Shown here in pieces: positions 1 through 11,863 of a stretch of 64,000 nt of DNA; within the stretch, counting starts at the first letter, position 1, and every line of letters starts with the position of its first letter. A program made the translations under genes and the position numbers. Origin of the DNA: Isoetes taiwanensis. Lineage: Eukaryota; Streptophyta; Lycopodiopsida; Isoetales; Isoetaceae. Below the pieces are notes generated by a model. It did not search any database. It saw only the letters and a program-made list of their open reading frames with translations, and had not been told where the DNA came from. The stretch covers positions 58,275 through 122,274 of the forward strand of contig JAJEKV010000664.1 of NCBI GenBank assembly GCA_021234155.1. Direction: 5' to 3'.

Positions 1-1
1 A

Positions 2-2065
2 AAGCTAGATTTTAAGAGAGCTTTTGATATTGTGAAATGGGATTTTCTTGATCTTGCTCTCTCTAAATTTGGTTTTCATCCTAATCTAAGGCTTTTGATT
101 CATGGTTTGAATGCCTATTCTCATTCGGCTGTCATTCTAAATGGATCCCCTTCTCAATTCTTTCCTTTATCTCGGGGAGTCAGACAAGGTTGCCCTCTTG
201 CCCCTTACTTATTTTTGATAGTAGCTGAAATGTTAACAAAGGCTGTTCTACATTTCAAGGATCTTGGAAAAATTAAGGGTCTCAAAATGCCAAATAGTGA
301 GGAGTTCCTCACCCTCTCACAATATGCTGATGATACCTTTGCCGTCTTAGATGCTGATATCTCAAACATTGAATTCTTTCTTGACATTATTAAGCAATTC
401 TCGGCTGCTTCTGGGGTCCATTTAAATTTGGCTAAATGTGTGATCATTGGAGATAATATCTAGCCAAATTTTGCTGATATTAAGGCTATCAACACCAATC
501 AAGCTTCCACTCTTTTGGGTATGCCTCTGTCTCTCAATCCTAGCCTTAAGGGCTTATGGCAGCCTATAATTGACAGAATTAGAAAGAAGCTAAATAATTT
601 TAGAGGAGGATTATCTTTTGCTGGCAGAACTATTATTGCTAATTCAGTTCTTGCTAGCTCTCATATTTATTTCTCTTCTGCTCTAGTGGCTCCTAAGTTA
701 GTTTATTCAGAGATTGAAAAGACAATCAGAAGATTTGTTTGGAAAGGCTCTCATTTAGTAGGTTGGAAGTATATTACCAAGCCTAAAAATCTTGGTGGTT
801 TAGGTTGCAAAGATCTTCATCTGCAAGCTTATGCTCTGGCTGATAAATACATTTGGAAGTCATTCATGAACAATTCTAGTCCATCCTCTCAGTTTATTAG
901 ATATTGGCTCTCGTGCTCTCACCCGGATGGTCATCCTACAATTGATTATATTTTACCTGATTCTTGCTTTAATGTCCTCCAAGCTGGTGCTAATACTTCT
1001 CCTCTTATGAGGAACATCATTATGGCTTGGAATAAAGTTCAGTCTGCTTATGACTATGCTGCACCTCAAGATCTTAACCTGCACATGACTTTTTTGAAAC
1101 CCCATTCTCAAGGATCATCCTAATAAAGTCCTTGCTTTGAGACATCCGAGGATTTACAAAAAGTGGTCTGAATTTGGTCTCCTATTATTAAGTGACCTCT
1201 ACATTAACAATAAGTTAATTTCTTGGACTACTTTGAAAAAAACATTATTCATGGTACTTCAAGTGACAAAAAGGTTTATTGTCATATTAAGTCGATCCTT
1301 CCTCATGTCTGGTTATATAATTTTGTTTCAAAGGCAATCAATTGGAGCATTGAAGGTAAGTGCCACTATAAAGTCAGTAAAATCTACTCTGTTATTAACA
1401 GTAATGATAATCCCTCCAAAGCAAGTAGCAAATGGTCTATTTCTCCCTCCAAAGCAAGTAGCAAATGGTCTATTTCTGTAGATGAAGTCAAGTCTCTCTT
1501 TCATGAAGTTTGGAACTCCTATTGCTTTTCCAAGGTCAACTTCTTTATTTGGTTGCTGGCCAATAAAAGCATCCCTAATTTACAACTACTTTCAAATAGG
1601 AATGTTAATATCTCTGCCTTGTGCCAGCTTGAATGTAATTTGGAAGAAAATCTTGAGCATATTTTTCTCTGTCCTAAACTCAATCCCTTTTGGTTTTGGT
1701 TTGATGAAAAACTGGGTCATTTTTTCCCCAACAAGATCTCAGGTAATTTATTGTCATACATCCAAAATGATTGTGCCTTTGCTAATACTATCATGTTTAT
1801 TGCTCTTTGGAATATTTGGAAGGCAAGAAATAGAGTTGTTCATGGTAAAAAGAATTTCTCTATCTTTTGGATTAAGTTACACTTTCAACTTGATGTTGAG
1901 TCCACTGCCTCAGCACACAAAAGGAAATTGACTGATAAGTATAACAGAAAATGGGATTATGTTGGTCTATTCAGGGGGTCTTTTGATTTATTTGTATCCA
2001 ATTTCAATGTCATTAATTCTAATTCTGCCTTTTGTGATGATGTTAGCTTACTTGAAGAAATGTAA
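2..2065 (+). pseudogene. LINE ORF2 C-terminal half: reverse transcriptase and zf-RVT domain, broken
   Basis: The protein copies LINE RNA into DNA at the target site. The frame is open from base 2 (KLDFKRAFD, the first catalytic Asp block), followed by RQGCPLAPYLF and the catalytic YADD at 323-334. One in-frame TAG at 461-463 interrupts it. The same frame then continues (LLGMPLSLNPS) to about 1123. A frameshift near 1095 moves it to the frame of 1137-1481 (LRHPRIYKKW), and another near 1230 moves it to the frame of 1223-2065. That last part carries the zf-RVT zinc domain (SKVNFFIWLLANKS, CNLEENLEHIFLCPK, ALWNIWKARNRVVHGKK). One stop and two shifts suggest a fairly young but dead copy. The domain calls rest on clear motifs. 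Confidence 0.92.
1412..1477 (+). repeat. 33-bp tandem duplication inside the LINE ORF
   Basis: Two perfect tandem copies of a 33-bp unit (1412-1444 and 1445-1477). The unit is a multiple of three, so it adds an 11-residue repeat (SKASSKWSISP) without changing frame. It probably arose by slippage or unequal repair. Confidence 0.9.
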
Positions 2066-2474
2066 GGAGAGCTTGGGCGAAATGGAAGACAATCTCCTCA
2101 AAAAAGATGCTGCCCATGATCTGAGCTTGTTCTTCTGCAAACTTACTGTGAATGAGGCAGACTCGGACATAAACACAACTTTAGCAGGAATATTTTGTAG
2201 AGAAGTGGGGCAAGTGTACTGTATGTTTGATTTCCTCTCCATGTATCACTATTACACGACAGAGAATCAATTTTCAAGGTTCGGGGAGCAGTACTACACA
2301 CACAGATTGCTGGCAGACTTATATGGCTCCTTGCTTTGCTTGAGCGAGACTGACCTCTCCTACTTGGATGAAATTGCTGAGCAGACTGATGACATCTATA
2401 CTTTTGGATCTGCTGCTTCTTTTTATGCCTACTTTAACTCTAAGCTCGACTCCCTTTTCCTTCAGACTGAGTAG
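1959..2474 (+). pseudogene. LINE ORF2 tail or downstream reading frame
   Basis: A 171-codon frame overlaps the end of the zf-RVT region and runs into the 3' part of the LINE. Its first part is a shifted reading of the upstream ORF. From about residue 30 (KKCKESLGEMEDNLLKKDAA) it is acidic and looks protein-like, with no family I recognise. It could be the true C-terminus of ORF2 reached by another frameshift near 2040, or sense-strand noise in the 3' untranslated region. Its position between the zf-RVT domain and the poly(A) tail makes it part of the LINE either way. Confidence 0.45.
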
Positions 2475-2855
2475 CCTTTTCACTTCCCCTGGCTTCATTT
2501 TCAACTCTACCTGGTCATCAATTGCTCAATTATACCTCCTAATCTGGTCAGAATTTTGGTTGGTTTTTTCAGGTGCTAACAATATTCTCTTTTGGTTGGG
2601 GTCGTGATCTCTCTCCATTTTTGAAGACTGGCTCTGGATAACTGCTCTTCTTTGGTCAATACAGTATTCTCCAGACTTGATATATTTTCTATTCTATTCT
2701 ATTCTATTCTTGATCTATACCTCCTTACTCTATGTTGGAGGATTATAGTTAAAGACCTTTACTAAATTCTAATCTGCTAGTCTAAGCAGATCTATGTATT
2801 GTTTTGCTTTATTAATGGAAAAATCTACTCTTACTCTCAAAAAAAAAAAAAAAAA

Positions 2856-4411
2856 TTGATTTTTGTTAAGTAAACACCCAACAAAGATTGGAAATGGCGC
2901 TATTGTTTGACTGCAACTCCTGTATGTTTTGATGAAAGAGAAGAGCCACCTTAAAGAAATTACGCAAGCAGAGCAAGATACTAAGGTAATTGATGGTTGC
3001 GGCCTACAAAAACATTCACTGCTGAAAAGACACTAACTTGTGGGTTCATCCGCTTCCTTTAGCAGCATAATGCAGCCATGTTCAGGAATGTTGGCAGTCA
3101 CAGAGAAGAACCTCCACAAAATTTGACAGCATTTTCAACATGGTTTATAGAGTTTAAACTACTTTGGACTCTCTTTGAGGAACAAAGTTTTAACACTAGG
3201 GTTGTACCTTGATGAATCCGAATGGGTCCATTTATACACTTTTTTTTTTAAATTCCATTAGAGCTCCAACATGAAGAATTTGCCTATAGGTTCTGACTAT
3301 GTTGTTGTCTATAAGAGTACATATAAGGAAAAAATATACAAAATATAGAAAGCTTCCAGTACCAAACATGATGTAGAGTCAAATGCAGAGGGGTCAAGTT
3401 TATTCTCAAAGTAACAAATCTCATATTATTTTGCAAATATGATTATTTCTAGGAATTCTAATTCTTCGATCTTGTAAACAATGAGAGATCAACCTATCAC
3501 AAAAGGTTTTAGGAAAAACTATGGCGGAATTTTCAAGAAATAAAAAAATTTTGAAGTTTAGAAGTTCTTTATGGACCCAGTTAGGTCCCCCAAGATTCAG
3601 ATTTTGAAAATTCGTAGTTACTCTACCTTTTGAAGAAATCAAATGCATTTAGAAGGCGAATAATACTTAATATTTATTTCAAATGGGTCTCTTATATAAT
3701 ACCTTGACATTCTTATTCTATTTCGAATATCATGGATGTGAAATGGTTCGTGGATGTCTATTTTTTAGAAATTCTTTAGGGACCCAACTGGTCTCTCAAG
3801 GACAGAATTTTTGATTTGGTTATAGCTACCTCAAACATTTAAGAAATAACATGAAACTTGAAAAATGAGTATATATTTATGAAAAATCAATGTTATCTTG
3901 AAATTTATATTCCATGCTGAGTGCCATGAGATCATATCATATCATTGAAACCATCGAATTAGATGTATTTTAAGGTGCAATTCTACAAGTTTGTGGAAAC
4001 ATTTATTTTGCTATTGAATATGGTGGTACTTCAAGTTAATCTTGCAATTCAAGTGTTTATATTTTAAATCTAACAAGTATCACGAAGAACTAGTCCTTAA
4101 TATAGAGAATGGATTGCGTGACCCGTACGGGTTGATAAACCCAAACAGGTTGCATGGCAGTAAGAATAGAAGCTTACATTAGCTCCATTTGCAAATATCT
4201 TCTCCATATACTGAGGCCTTCTATACTTGCATGCAAGTATCCAAGGTGTTTAAATTAATACTGACATACATTAGAGAACATATGTTGGATCTGAATATAT
4301 TAGCTCCAAACTATTAGAAATTGTGTATTTAGGTGCGCTCTTGCATTAACTAGGGCTTGCACTTCCCATTAATGGCCGCAACTATTCAGATGCACTCATG
4401 TGCTTACCTCT
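2856..4411. other. Intergenic stretch without a recognisable gene
   Basis: AT-rich DNA between the LINE poly(A) tail and the left inverted repeat of the next element. I see only short chance ORFs and no motif, tandem repeat or RNA gene. Confidence 0.6.
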
Positions 4412-4432
4412 GGGTAGAAGCATGAAAGGGTG
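4412..4432 (+). repeat. Left terminal inverted repeat
   Basis: 21 bp beginning GGGTAGAAGCATG, perfectly matched in inverted orientation at 21478-21498, with CTCT immediately outside. Confidence 0.7.
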
Positions 4433-5303
4433 GGCAAAAAAAGGGACACTTTTATACATTTACATTTGGCAAAATGTAAACAAATTCCCCTTGAGGTCTC
4501 ATTTATTAGGGGGTACCTAATTTTCAAGCGGGTTGGGAAACTTTAATGCACTAATTTTCAAAAATAAAAAAAAAAAAAGACCTCCTTCGATTCTTTGATC
4601 CCGCCCCATTCCCAACCCTGCTGCTCCCCGCCATAGCGGACTTTTGCAAGGTCGATCATGGACCCTAAGCCACGATACTCTCCCATTATCGCCTAGACTA
4701 GGGCGTTTAGGGTTTAGGCCTGCGGAGGGTGTGATTTTGTGCATTCATCGGTGATTGATCAAGCCCTATTAGTAGCAGCAAGCGCAATGAAGCAATGACA
4801 AAGGTCGGATCAGTCCGTGAAGTCGCCAAGAACCAAGGGTTTGAAGCCCATGGCAACCCCGCAGCCTAAGCCATCGAAAGCAGCAGCGAGGAAACTAAAG
4901 ACAACTTCCGGAAAATCTTCATTGCGGCCCGAGTTGCTCAAAGGTTAGCATTAGACAGACTTAGGACCTACAATTTTGATTCGGTTTTCCAGTGCATTTG
5001 CAAGTGGTTCGTGATGTTTGGGGCTCGAACCACCACCGTTAGGGGTTACCAAGATGCCGGGATCCAAGGGGTTTGGATGGCAGATTTTCTTAAGAAATAT
5101 GAGCATGTATTCGGCAAGGCGGAGATCAATAACCATCACATTCCATTGTACTTTGCAAGGGCCTTTGCACTTCATTACAAAGGCATAGAAATTGTTGGAA
5201 TGAGGTAAAGGAGCATGCTATTTACGCTAAAAAGAGCAAAAGGACTCGATGTTACACACACGAGGGGACCGTAAAATCGTCGAATGTAAAATATGCAAGG
5301 TAA

Positions 5304-5760
5304 ATGCCCGCAGTCGGTTTAGTACGGATGGATGGGTTGAAGAAATTGGTTGAGAGTAGACTTGTGGATGCTACTATCTTGATTAGCATATTGAAGGAGT
5401 TGAAGGACAAGAGGAAGCTACTTGAATCCGAGATTTGCAGGCTAGAGAGTGAGAGAAGCACATTAAGTAGGGTTGTCCAAAAATCTGATGAAAAGATAAA
5501 CACTCGACTTGCCAAAATTGACACTAAAGGCAGGTAGGGACAGCCAATAGATTTTGCAAATGGCATTGGCAAGTCACTTTGAAGAGGAAAAATCAAGTTT
5601 TATGGAGGAGATGAAAAATTTAACAAAGCCAATCGAAGACATGACTACGAGTTGCGGACATTAGCCAACGCCATCCATGAAATCAGCAAGGATTTGGAGA
5701 TGAATGAAATTAGTGAGAGTAGGATAAAGGACATGATATTACATCTTGAAACATGGATGT
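5304..5760 (+). other. Coiled-coil segment of the C48 gene
   Basis: Two frames joined by a shift near 5640 give continuous heptad-rich helix, for example ILKELKDKRKLLESEICRL followed by ELRTLANAIHEISKDL. Charge and hydrophobic spacing fit a coiled coil, which would suit dimerisation. Confidence 0.6.
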
Positions 5761-5819
5761 AATTACCTTGCATCCCAGTCCCTGTTCTTGCAGCAGATAG
5801 TAAGGCATCAAATCCTCGT

Positions 5820-6011
5820 GTGAAGAAGAACACATCTTGCTCTTGCAATGCATGCCTTGACAATAGTATTTTGGTGTTGCCATCATGTGGACATCCCCAC
5901 GCCTTCTTTGTCTCTCACCAGGTGTCTCTACTTCGAACCGATTGTGTTTTTCATTGTCTTTGGCCTCAAAGAACTTACCGTTGCAAATATGGGAATTTCT
6001 ACTCAAGGTAA
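5820..6011 (+). other. RING-like Cys/His cluster of the C48 gene
   Basis: CSCNACLDNSILVLPSCGH gives a CxxC pair followed by CGH, the start of a RING-type zinc fold. Later Cys residues (DCVFHCL, YRCKY) could complete a second site, but the spacing is irregular. It ends at a GT (CAAGGTAATT) that looks like a splice donor. The layout resembles the CNHLYHIQC patch at 35.2 kb. Confidence 0.45.
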
Positions 6012-8701
6012 TTACATTTCACTTGATTTCATTTTACGTTGTAGGAATACTTTTTGATATGCAAGTGATTATCTTTAGATATGTATTTGTTTGGTAGAGT
6101 CTTTGAATCGACATTTTTACCTTCTACATAGACTTAAGTTTTGTTGTTACGGAGAATGAATGTAGTTCAAGGTGCTTGGATTTGGATCTGTACATTCTTT
6201 ACATCATTTACATTTCTTTCATGTACATGCTTTCTTGCTTCACTTAAATTTAAATTCATGTACATGCTTTCTTGCATAACTTACTGGACTGTCTCATGTA
6301 GATGCTTTCTTGCATGACATACATTTATTGACACTTTACATTCTTGATTCCTTGTTTGTTAGTTTTGATTACATTTACTTTTTGTTTTGCGTAAGCTTGG
6401 AGCATCAAGAAACTCGAACCTCTTTATAGCAAGTAATGTAAACATGTAGATGATTTGTAAACATGTAGAATTTTTTAGATCCGAAGTCTAGCTAACTAGC
6501 CATTGTCATATCACGAGGTGTGAAGCCATTCCTTGAAGGAAGAACCTTGCTACCTGAATTCTAAGATGTTTGAGAACCTAAACCAACCAAGGATGATGCC
6601 ATGTCCGTGGGACTCCTTCTACATCGGCATCACCTATTAAGGCATTCTCTCACATTTCGGGAAAAACGAGAATCGGGGAAAGTTTGTGGAGATGGCAATG
6701 GCGGGGAAATTAGTAAGTTCAAATTTAATTGAGTTGATATAAGCTTCAATATTATTTCAGGTTGCTAATTTGTAAGATGTGTGATTGCGTGGGTGGAATT
6801 AGTCTTCAAGAGGAGATCCCAAATTTGGATGCCGAGTTGGCTTCCTTGACTCGCAACAAGGTTCCTATCAAAAGGTGAGCCATTTTAAAGCTCATCAAAC
6901 AATTAACATTCATTCATGAGGTGCATATTCTCTAACCGGTTATGGCGGATGAAGATAAGAAAGCACCAGCAGCCTATAGAAACGATTATCGTGAAGGAGG
7001 AGGATGCTCCCCAAATAACAAAGCGGAAAACTTCGAGCGGAAAGGATGCACCAGCTAAGAGTACAGCTAAGAAAAGGTATGCACTTCATCTTAACTCACA
7101 CCATTTCTTCAACTCACACCATTTCTTGTAGGCAAAAAATACATTTGAAGACACAACATCTCTTGAAGATTCTAAATCCGGTGAAGAATCTGATGTTGAT
7201 GCAAGGTAATATTATGAAACATTTGTTTTATGCACCTGCATGATACTTAACACTTCAATTTGATCCTTGTAGGAGCATGCGGAGGCCGTGTTCTTACACG
7301 CTTTCGTGCCTTTCAAGGATAGCCCCCCGATCCTCCCATGAAGGTGGTCGATATTGACCTTGAAGAACTTTCGTAACACCCGGATCAAGAATGACAAGCC
7401 GCCTCATTGAACTGTAGATGTATGGTGTATGCACAAGGTGTTGTAGATGTAATTTTGATTTCATCTCCTATTCTTTGTGTATTTATAATGGCGATATAAT
7501 TATGACCTTATCTTCTTGTAGGTACCGCATCATAATTTGCCATCGGAGTGGAAGAACAAGATTTTCTTTTATCCATCTTTTAACTTTCACTTGTTCAAAG
7601 GAAGCTGACAAGTAAGAAAAAACCGAGGCCTCAAGAAACATTGTAGATATCGTGAAACAGGGGAATGAAAGGGCTGGTTATGTCAAAATGCCGATTATGT
7701 TCTTCTACCGTGCTTGAGAATGAGCACTTTGTGTTGGCTATATTTGCCTTTGCGTAAGGGAATCCTGCGGTTCTTCGTGCACCATCGATTCATATATTGA
7801 ATAGTCTGAAAGCTTTTGCGACAAATGAGAAGGCAATTAGAGGGTATGCATTTCTATCTACTTTCTCCCATTCCCGTCTACTTAAATATTTACATTTCTA
7901 CTTTTAAATGTGCATGTGCAGGCTTCATACATGAGATATTGACTCAATCAATGAGTCAAACCTCAAGCGGTGTTGATTTTATTCAAGAGAAATAATGTGA
8001 AGGGGCTTGAACATCTTGAAGTACCTCAAAGAGACAACCCGACCGTCTGTAATTGCGGCTTGTATGTGATGGCCTGCATGCACAAATTTGTGAACGCAGT
8101 TTGTCGGAAATAAGGAGTTGAAGGTAAGTGTCCAATTCTCTTGCAAGCTTTTAATTAACACCATTTTACATTTCTGTTTGCTTTAATGCACTATGCATGT
8201 TACTGTTAGGCTGGTTTCACATTATGCGCTAGATTCGTGAGCATGTCCGCAAGAAGCCCCGCTTAAACAAAGGTGAAGATGGAGAAGCCATTGATGTGTC
8301 GATTGGTAGATGAATCTAACCATTTGTTTATGAGTTTTGTGGATGAACAATCTGTTTTCAGATTTGATCAACACTTGGTTTATGCTCGATATCATAACCC
8401 TGTATAAAATTCGGATATTGGTAATACCTTGAATCGCCTAATGGAATCACTGCATAAAAATCAGACTTTGTTTTGGCCTAGTTGCCTTCAAAATTTCGGA
8501 TGTACTTGGCCAGAGTGCCTCAACCAATTAATTTTGAAAAAATGACATAAGTTGTCCCATATGGCATTATTCTAAAGCATGTATCTGGTTTCTGCCAGTG
8601 TCAATTTATCCCAAGTGTTTTGTATGTCTTTCATTTCTCCTGTTCTTAAATTATCCTCATAAAAGTTCTACCACTTATTGACAACTTAAGCTCATATTAG
8701 A

Positions 8702-8837
8702 TGAGTGCTTCAAGATGATGAATGTGAGGTCATGATCTTACATGACTTGATCATTTGAGATGGGTTGGATGAATGCTCCAAGATGATGAATGTGAGGTCA
8801 TGATCTTACATGACTTGATCATTTGAGATGGGTTTGA
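8702..8837 (+). repeat. 68-bp tandem duplication
   Basis: Two adjacent copies of a 68-bp unit (8702-8769 and 8770-8837) differing at only a few bases. It is noncoding. Confidence 0.88.
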
Positions 8838-9059
8838 TGATAGTGTATGCTTGATACATCCCATTTCTTTTCAGACTCACTAAGTCCCCAACACTTGACT
8901 TCTGAGTGCGGTGACTTTCGGTTTCGGACTATGTACCTTCACATTCTTCTGCGGCAACCTCTGCTTTTTCGGACTCCAACTTTTCATGGGGTCCATGATG
9001 AGGAGGTGAAGGTACAAATTGACTTGATGGATACACTTTCATCCCCCTCGAAATGTTAG

Positions 9060-9740
9060 TGCAAGGTATTTCAGTTTTTTTGATAAGTGCACACTTTTTT
9101 GCTTCCATCCCATGCTGTGACTTCATGATCTTTGAGCCCATGGGATTGAGATGGACAAGTGCATTGACAATTTTGTAATCTTTGACCATGTACATGAGAT
9201 ATAGTTGTAAATTTTGACATGTACATGAGATACGATTGTAAATTTTGAAGTACGACCATGTCAATATTTTGACATTGTGAACATGTACACTATTTTGACA
9301 TTGTAACCACCCCTATCTAAATATATAAAATCTCTATCTCCTTCTTATTGTCGGACACTTCATAGAACTATCAAGCCTAGCATCCAAAGCATAATTCACT
9401 TTGTTGTATTGTCCAGAGCACAATTAGGAGGAGATGTTAATAAGTTGTATAAGTGGTCAAGATGTCAAACATTGCACAAAAGTACTAGCACTTTGTGCAC
9501 AAAGGTGTTAACACTTTGTGCACAAGTGTTAAATAACTTGTATAAGCAAGGGCAAAAAAAAAAAACTTCGTGTCCCTTTTTTTATTTTTTACAAGGTCAA
9601 TAATGTCTTGCCAAGGTTCAAGACCTTTGTGCAACTTGTGTCAAGATGTCAAACCTTGCACTTGTTGTCAAGATGTCAAACCTTGCACAAGTGTCCCCAT
9701 ATAAGTCCCCATTCTAAAGGATACAATATAAGTGTCCCCA
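9060..9740. repeat. Degenerate short direct repeats, no gene
   Basis: Several short motifs recur: CATGTACATGAGATA... at about 9187 and 9218, TTTTGACATTGT at about 9270 and 9290, and AAGATGTCAAACCTTGCAC-like words between 9460 and 9690. The stretch has no plausible coding region and looks like decayed minisatellite DNA. Confidence 0.55.
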
Positions 9741-10913
9741 TTGTTTTGAAAGAGGCATCTTGAGCTATGTCGATTATAAGTTATCTTTGTAAAAACGCCG
9801 GATCAAACAAGCAAATTCAAAACCACAACACTAGGCACTTCCAAAATGGCTCTTACCATATATACACTCACGAAATTTGAACCATTAACCTAAGGTAGCC
9901 ATTAACCTTGAGTTTTCAAGTTTTCACTTTTTTTTTTTTTTTTTTTTGAGAGAATGGGGTTTTTTCATTAATTATAGAAAAAGGTACAAAAAGTTAAGTG
10001 AGCCAATAATTTGGCCACCCAAATTAAAACATGCAAGTGTACTTAACATACTGTAAGGAAATGATATAACTGTAGCAAACAGTTTGATAGTGTTCATAGT
10101 TTGAGATGGAATTCATCCCTGCTAGAGAGTCTGCAGAGATGTTCTACATTAGTACCATTCTTTAGCCAAAATTCCTGAACTTTGTGTGAGATAGCCTTGG
10201 ATGACAAAATCCTGTAAGCTCTGTTGATGTTCCTGCACCAAATGAGAAAAGCAAGTGAAGAGAAGAAATGGGAAGTGACAGGGGATGAGTGTAGCCTCGG
10301 GAGATGACTAAGGAAATGGGTGAAAATGGTAGTTATGAAGGTAGTCATAGTTATTTTGGAAGTGTGGCTGCAGGAATTAGAGTCGTCCATTTCCCAGTTC
10401 GGACTCTTGAATCGGGTGTCGAGAGTTGGTTGTAGACATCGGTATGATCAAAGTACCATATGCATCGCCAAGCATGCGTGATGATAGTAGCATTCTACGT
10501 AAAAGCTGGGCTGTTGGTGCGTCATTCTTCTACTATTACATTCCATGAACCACCATAATTGCACCATTAGGTAGGTACCCCTGCAGAATTCTATGGCCCA
10601 ATCTATTTCATGATGCGGAATATCGGAATATCTATATCTGTAACACCTCGACTAGGCCTCTCCACATATCATTTTACGTGTACCGGATGTCATGCACTAA
10701 TCTCGACACGGGAAAAGTGCGTGTTGGTGGCTCCAGGGCGTGTTGAAATCTCTGCTAAGGTTCATCATGTAATCTAGCAGAAAGACATTCAAAGTTAGTT
10801 TGAGTGGCATTGCAATGTAATTTAAATAAATGATGATGACCTATGAAGTTACCAATAGTATGCCATTTACTATCAACAGAGATTTCTCCCAAATGAAATT
10901 GACTAGTTCTTTG

Positions 10914-11830
10914 TTAATTCAATGTCATACATAACTTTTGTGTTTTTATCCATTGTGTGGATAAATTTTTCCCTCCATAATGACACCTGTTTCTGTGCTT
11001 CCATATATTCCACAATGTAATGAAACAGAGAGAATTTTTGAAAGCATCATTATTCATCATAAACTCCAACAATGTAGGTGGGCAAACAATGTTAAAGGAA
11101 TTTTCAAACCACAACCAGAAGGGAGTAAGTTTGGCACACCCGAAAATATGTTCAAGTGTTTCAGTGTAACCACAACCTAGAGGGCAATTGGAGTTGATTG
11201 AGTTGGCAGTGTGATTTGAATGTCTAGATATCAATTCTAAATTTGGCACACTTTTGTTTGCAAGTAACCAAATAAAGTAAGAGATTTTAGGAGGCAGATA
11301 GGAATTCCATATGTTTGTGAAAAGCCTAGTTTCAGTATCCTCTGAGAAACCCCAATACAATTTTGCCTTAGAAGGTAAGGAAGGCCTATTTAAGCATTTG
11401 TAAACCTTTGAGACACTGTAGTTGGGTTTACCCATAAGATTCCAGTCAGTAATGATAGGATTATCATTGAGATTTATATTACTGACCTTCAGCATTATGT
11501 ATTTGAACAGAGCCTTGTCAGATGATGTGCCTCTGATCTTATGCTTCATATTAGTCCATGATATCCATCTAGTCCTGTCCCATAAGTCCCCAAGATTAAG
11601 CACATTGTACTCTTTCCATTTCTTGTACAACCTATAATGCGGTAGCGGAGGGTGATGCCATTTCTAGATAGGTTAGGATTCCAAAAAATACTCGTGTTGG
11701 GGTGGCTACACTCCAACTTGGAATGCTCAAATGTCTGGTAAACCTTATTCCAGGCTGTAATCATATTCCTCATAAGAGGAGAAATGGAGGAGGCAGGCTG
11801 CAAAGTAGTAAAAGGGAGGAGGAGGGCAAA
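10914..11830 (-). pseudogene. LINE ORF2 zf-RVT domain and RT-to-zinc linker
   Basis: The 238-codon minus-strand frame 11630-10914 begins MYKKWKEYNVLNLGDLWDR and aligns by eye with YKKWSEFGLLLLSDLY of the first LINE. It contains SYFIWLLANKSVPNLEL, CPLGCGYTETLEHIFGCAKL and LWNIWKHRNRCHYGGKN, the zinc-binding tail seen in plant LINEs. The upstream piece (11546-11803, SSISPLMRNMITAWNKV) is in another frame, so there is a shift near 11.6 kb. The end near 10914 precedes about 970 bp of 3' untranslated sequence to the poly(A). Confidence 0.88.
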
Positions 11831-11863
11831 CTATGTGAGACAGAGGCATAACTTTTAGGATGG

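Larger units (their letters stand above)
1..2855 (+). mobile_element. LINE (L1-like non-LTR retrotransposon), 5' end outside the window
   Basis: This is the 3' portion of an L1-type plant LINE. It runs from inside the reverse transcriptase domain, through a Cys/His zinc-binding reverse-transcriptase tail (zf-RVT type), to a 3' untranslated region and a 17-base poly(A) at 2839-2855. The sequence just before the tail (TTAATGGAAAAATC, then ACTCTC) resembles the tail of the second LINE at 9.9 kb (minus strand), so the two are one family. The body is copy-back DNA with no introns. I could not identify a target-site duplication because the 5' end is outside the window. Confidence 0.93.
4848..8313 (+). 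pseudogene. Broken intron-containing gene: coiled coil, RING-like cluster, C48 (Ulp1-like) Cys protease
   Basis: C48 enzymes cleave SUMO-like tails; transposon-borne copies have unproven targets. The reading begins MATPQPKPSKAAARK at 4848. It continues in shifted frames through FDSVFQCICKWFVMFG and MADFLKKYEHVFGKAE (5011-5208), a coiled coil (5304-5760), a Cys/His-rich patch (5820-6011) and a Lys/Ser-rich linker. Plausible GT-AG introns lie at about 7075-7133, 7205-7272, 7842-7921 and 8121-8208. The protease core spans 7540-8113: KIFFYPSF, then EHFVLAIFAF (catalytic His), IHILNSLKAF (Asn where Asp is usual) and CNCGLYVMACMHKF (catalytic Cys). In-frame stops (TAA at 7757, TAG at 8230) and several shifts suggest a pseudogene or an error-containing assembly. 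It faces the minus-strand gene at 18.3-21.2 kb. Confidence 0.72.

Noticed and set aside
205-447. Minus-strand ORF opposite the LINE RT
   Set aside because: It is a shadow of the plus-strand YADD-containing frame.
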